A stretch of DNA of 64,000 nucleotides from assembly GCA_029202525.1 (NCBI GenBank), contig CP119325.1, positions 3,694,001 to 3,758,000 of the forward strand, in the 5' to 3' direction. Shown here piece after piece: positions 62,261 to 64,000 of the stretch. The position numbers and the translations under genes were made by a program. Origin of the DNA: Candidatus Pseudomonas phytovorans. GTDB taxonomy: Bacteria > Pseudomonadota > Gammaproteobacteria > Pseudomonadales > Pseudomonadaceae. Every line of letters begins with the position of its first letter. The first letter of the stretch is position 1. The notes below the pieces were generated by a model. It was not told the DNA's origin. It saw nothing but the letters and a program-made list of their open reading frames with translations, and did not search any database.

Positions 62261-62773
62261 GCTGGTTCTCCAAACCGTGGACTACCGGTAACGACGCCCG
62301 ACAGGGGCGCCACCTAGCAGGTGAGCAAAAATTAACATCCAGTTATCCTATGTGTAAACGGTTTGTCATATGGTAATTTCGGTTGCCGCTTGCCCTGTAG
62401 GTAGGTCGGTCAGGTGACAAGCCGCTCTAGAACGGTGATCTCGGGCACGCAAGCCCACCCACGACGAGAGCCATCGTGGATTTTTAACTCACAAAAATTG
62501 GGACATGACGCATCGTGTTCCAATGCTGGAACGAGGCTTATCCAGCTGCACGAAGGAGATCCTGCTACTGCGGGCGGGGAAATTGAGTAACCAAAATCCT
62601 GCCGCGGTTAAGTTCACTGCGGTTGCTTTGCAAGGCGGGCGATTTGAGGCAAGCGTGTGCGGAATTTCTGGATTGGCGGCTAGGGTGCCAGCAGGCAATT
62701 GAGCAATCCTGGCGTGTCTTTCCTTTCTGATCTATGTGTAAGTGCTGCGCCGGCAAACCGAAGGAGGAAAGGG
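62261..62773. other. Promoter region of the flavoprotein gene and spacer
   Basis: AT-rich around 62325-62385 (aaattaacatccagttatcc; gtttgtcatatggtaatttc), the probable promoter of the KstD-like gene. No coding sequence recognised in the rest. Confidence 0.4.
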
Positions 62774-63172
62774 ATGGAGCTTGTTACTGTTGCATGCATT
62801 GCGTTGAACCGGATTGGCTCTGCAAATGCCGCAGGATTTGGCTACGCAAGGCATCGCAGGCAGCAGTTTTTCACCGAAGTGGCTGACGGCGATGTGGACA
62901 CGCTCCGGCAGAAGGTCATTGAAGTCGCTGAGGCTAATGGGGAACAGGAGGGGGTACTTCATAGCCTTGAGCACGCTCAAAACCTGGGGTTCCCGCCAGG
63001 TCAAACAGTGTTCGACGTTCAAGGACTAACGACTCAATACAGTGAGCCCTACGCCGCATGTGTGGTCTTCCCCGCACTGAAGGTGGCTGGCGTTCCCGGG
63101 CCTCATCCGCTGCTTTTTCGAATTTATCGACTCCACCTAGGTGTCGCTTCCCGTTCGCGCACGGCTTGTTGA
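62774..63172 (+). CDS. Hypothetical protein near the right edge of the accessory block
   Basis: 132 residues from MELVTVACIALNRIGSANAA. A strong AGGAGG lies six bases before the ATG, which argues for a real gene. FFTEVADGDVDTLRQKVIEV looks like normal protein, but no family was recognised. The residues after about 110 are less protein-like (HPLLFRIYRLHLGVASRSRT), so it may be a truncated or fused remnant at an insertion border. Confidence 0.4.
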   Translation: MELVTVACIALNRIGSANAAGFGYARHRRQQFFTEVADGDVDTLRQKVIEVAEANGEQEGVLHSLEHAQNLGFPPGQTVFDVQGLTTQYSEPYAACVVFPALKVAGVPGPHPLLFRIYRLHLGVASRSRTAC

Positions 63173-63282
63173 GTCCTGGCTTCCAGCGTGCGGTCAACCT
63201 CCCGCAACTCCACCTCGGTATTTCTCCGCGCGGCTACATCTGCAGCATCGTCCGGCCTCTTCTCCTTACAGCGTGCCAGCCA

Positions 63283-64000
63283 TCAAACCTGAACACTCAC
63301 TGCGCAGCCAGTGCCCTCGCTCTGCAACCGTTGCGCCAGCAGCCAGGTAAAGGCCAGCACCGGGATCAGCGCACAGCCAGCTGCCAACCACAGCAGCATG
63401 CCGAAGCCCTCACCGACCAGTTGCCCGGCCAGGGCCGGACCTGCCATGGAGCTCAGGGCAAACGCTCCTGGTATCAGCATGATCGAGCGACCACTGCGGT
63501 CCAGGCGGGCAATTGCTGCGGTCTGATAGACGCAGCCCCAGGTGAAGCCCACTTCCCAGATCCAGGCGCCGGTGGCATACATCAGGAAGCCTTCGGCGTT
63601 ACCCAGTAGCAAGAGCCCGGTACCCAGCACCGCGAGAACGATGACATGGGGGATGCGCACGCCCAGGCGGTCACCCACCACGGCCAACGCCAGCGCCGCT
63701 GCGCCGCCCAGCAGTTTCAGCACGGCGAAGACGATGCCCAGTTCCGCTGGCTGCAACGCCAGACCATGGCCCAAGCGCTCAAGGAAGGCCCAGAGGCCAA
63801 TCTGCCCGGCGCCGAACAGGAAGAAAAACGCCAGTGCCGCATAGGCCGCCGGTGGAAACCTGAAGCGCGAGAGCAACGAGCCGGTGTGTGCCTGCTGCGC
63901 TTCGTGAACGAAGTCCTGGCGCCGGGGCAATGCCAGCGCGCTGAGGCTCAACAGCAGGATGATCGCAGCCAGCATCAAAGCCGCGCCGGTGTAGTGAAAA
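63283..64000 (-). CDS. MFS transporter (partial, N-terminus outside window)
   Basis: The last roughly 239 residues of a GC-rich MFS protein; the frame is open past position 64000. Helices such as FPPAAYAALAFFFLFGAGQI and loop VVGDRLGVRIPHVIVLAVLG fit the C-terminal six-helix bundle. The codon use is clearly core-like, in contrast to 17-62 kb, so it lies outside or at the edge of the inserted region. Substrate unknown. Confidence 0.8.
   Translation of the reverse strand, partial: FHYTGAALMLAAIILLLSLSALALPRRQDFVHEAQQAHTGSLLSRFRFPPAAYAALAFFFLFGAGQIGLWAFLERLGHGLALQPAELGIVFAVLKLLGGAAALALAVVGDRLGVRIPHVIVLAVLGTGLLLLGNAEGFLMYATGAWIWEVGFTWGCVYQTAAIARLDRSGRSIMLIPGAFALSSMAGPALAGQLVGEGFGMLLWLAAGCALIPVLAFTWLLAQRLQSEGTGCAVSVQV

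Noticed and set aside
62330..62360. Possible second dif-like site (ttaacat...ttatcc, inverse orientation)
   Set aside because: The spacer is too short and the left arm does not match; similarity is limited to AT-rich words.

Overview
The window looks like chromosome from the Pseudomonas putida group. The left end carries a phenylacetate (paa) cluster in the arrangement typical of that group. It also carries P. putida-type REP palindromes ('cttcgcgggtaaacccgctc'), and codon use at both ends is GC-rich. All product names come from reading the translations and motifs; no database was searched.

Layout. (1) 1-13.7 kb: phenylacetyl-CoA catabolism. A permease (cut by the window edge) and its DUF485 partner, the epoxidase paaABCDE, the ligase paaK, and the beta-oxidation-like genes paaJIHGF are all on the minus strand. 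paaY and the repressor gene paaX are divergent on the plus strand. paaZ is not in the window and probably lies beyond position 1. CGATAC/TGATAC half-sites arranged as PaaX-type operators precede paaA and lie between paaF and paaY. (2) 13.8-16.5 kb: a hipBA toxin-antitoxin pair and hldD. (3) 16.6-22.1 kb: a four-gene recombination operon, three tyrosine recombinases plus a small coiled-coil protein. It matches the ginABCD architecture of GInt genomic islands and has a 28-bp dif-like site just upstream. (4) 22.2-38.6 kb: a defence and mobility region. It holds a small divergent regulator pair, a 1518-residue STAND ATPase with an N-terminal Mrr-like nuclease (Avs-like), a large serine recombinase with two ParB-like proteins and a divergent HTH gene, an orphan HigA-like antitoxin, an IS3 scrap, and an AT-rich ABC-three-component (ABC-3C) conflict system. 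(5) 39-62.3 kb: accessory aromatic or alicyclic catabolism. It includes two OprD-family porins, three major facilitator (MFS) transporters, two LysR and two IclR regulators, an old-yellow-enzyme reductase, an EthD-domain protein, an MBL-fold protein, an hmgA-fahA-maiA homogentisate operon with a broken maiA, a short-chain dehydrogenase and a KstD-like flavoprotein. Several pseudogenes and scraps (maiA, an IclR regulator, a duplicated MFS 5' end, an IS5-like piece) show ongoing decay. (6) 62.3-64 kb: a return to GC-rich DNA with the C-terminal part of an MFS transporter.

How the parts may work together. The paa genes form a complete activation, epoxidation, ring-opening and beta-oxidation route controlled by PaaX. 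The block from about 16.6 to about 63 kb interrupts core-like sequence and is most simply read as one or several nested mobile insertions. The gin operon marks the left border; the right border was not found. In the accessory catabolic block, homogentisate is the probable central intermediate, and no ring monooxygenase is visible. A ketone- or alcohol-bearing cyclic substrate, made into a phenol by the dehydrogenases, is one speculative reading.
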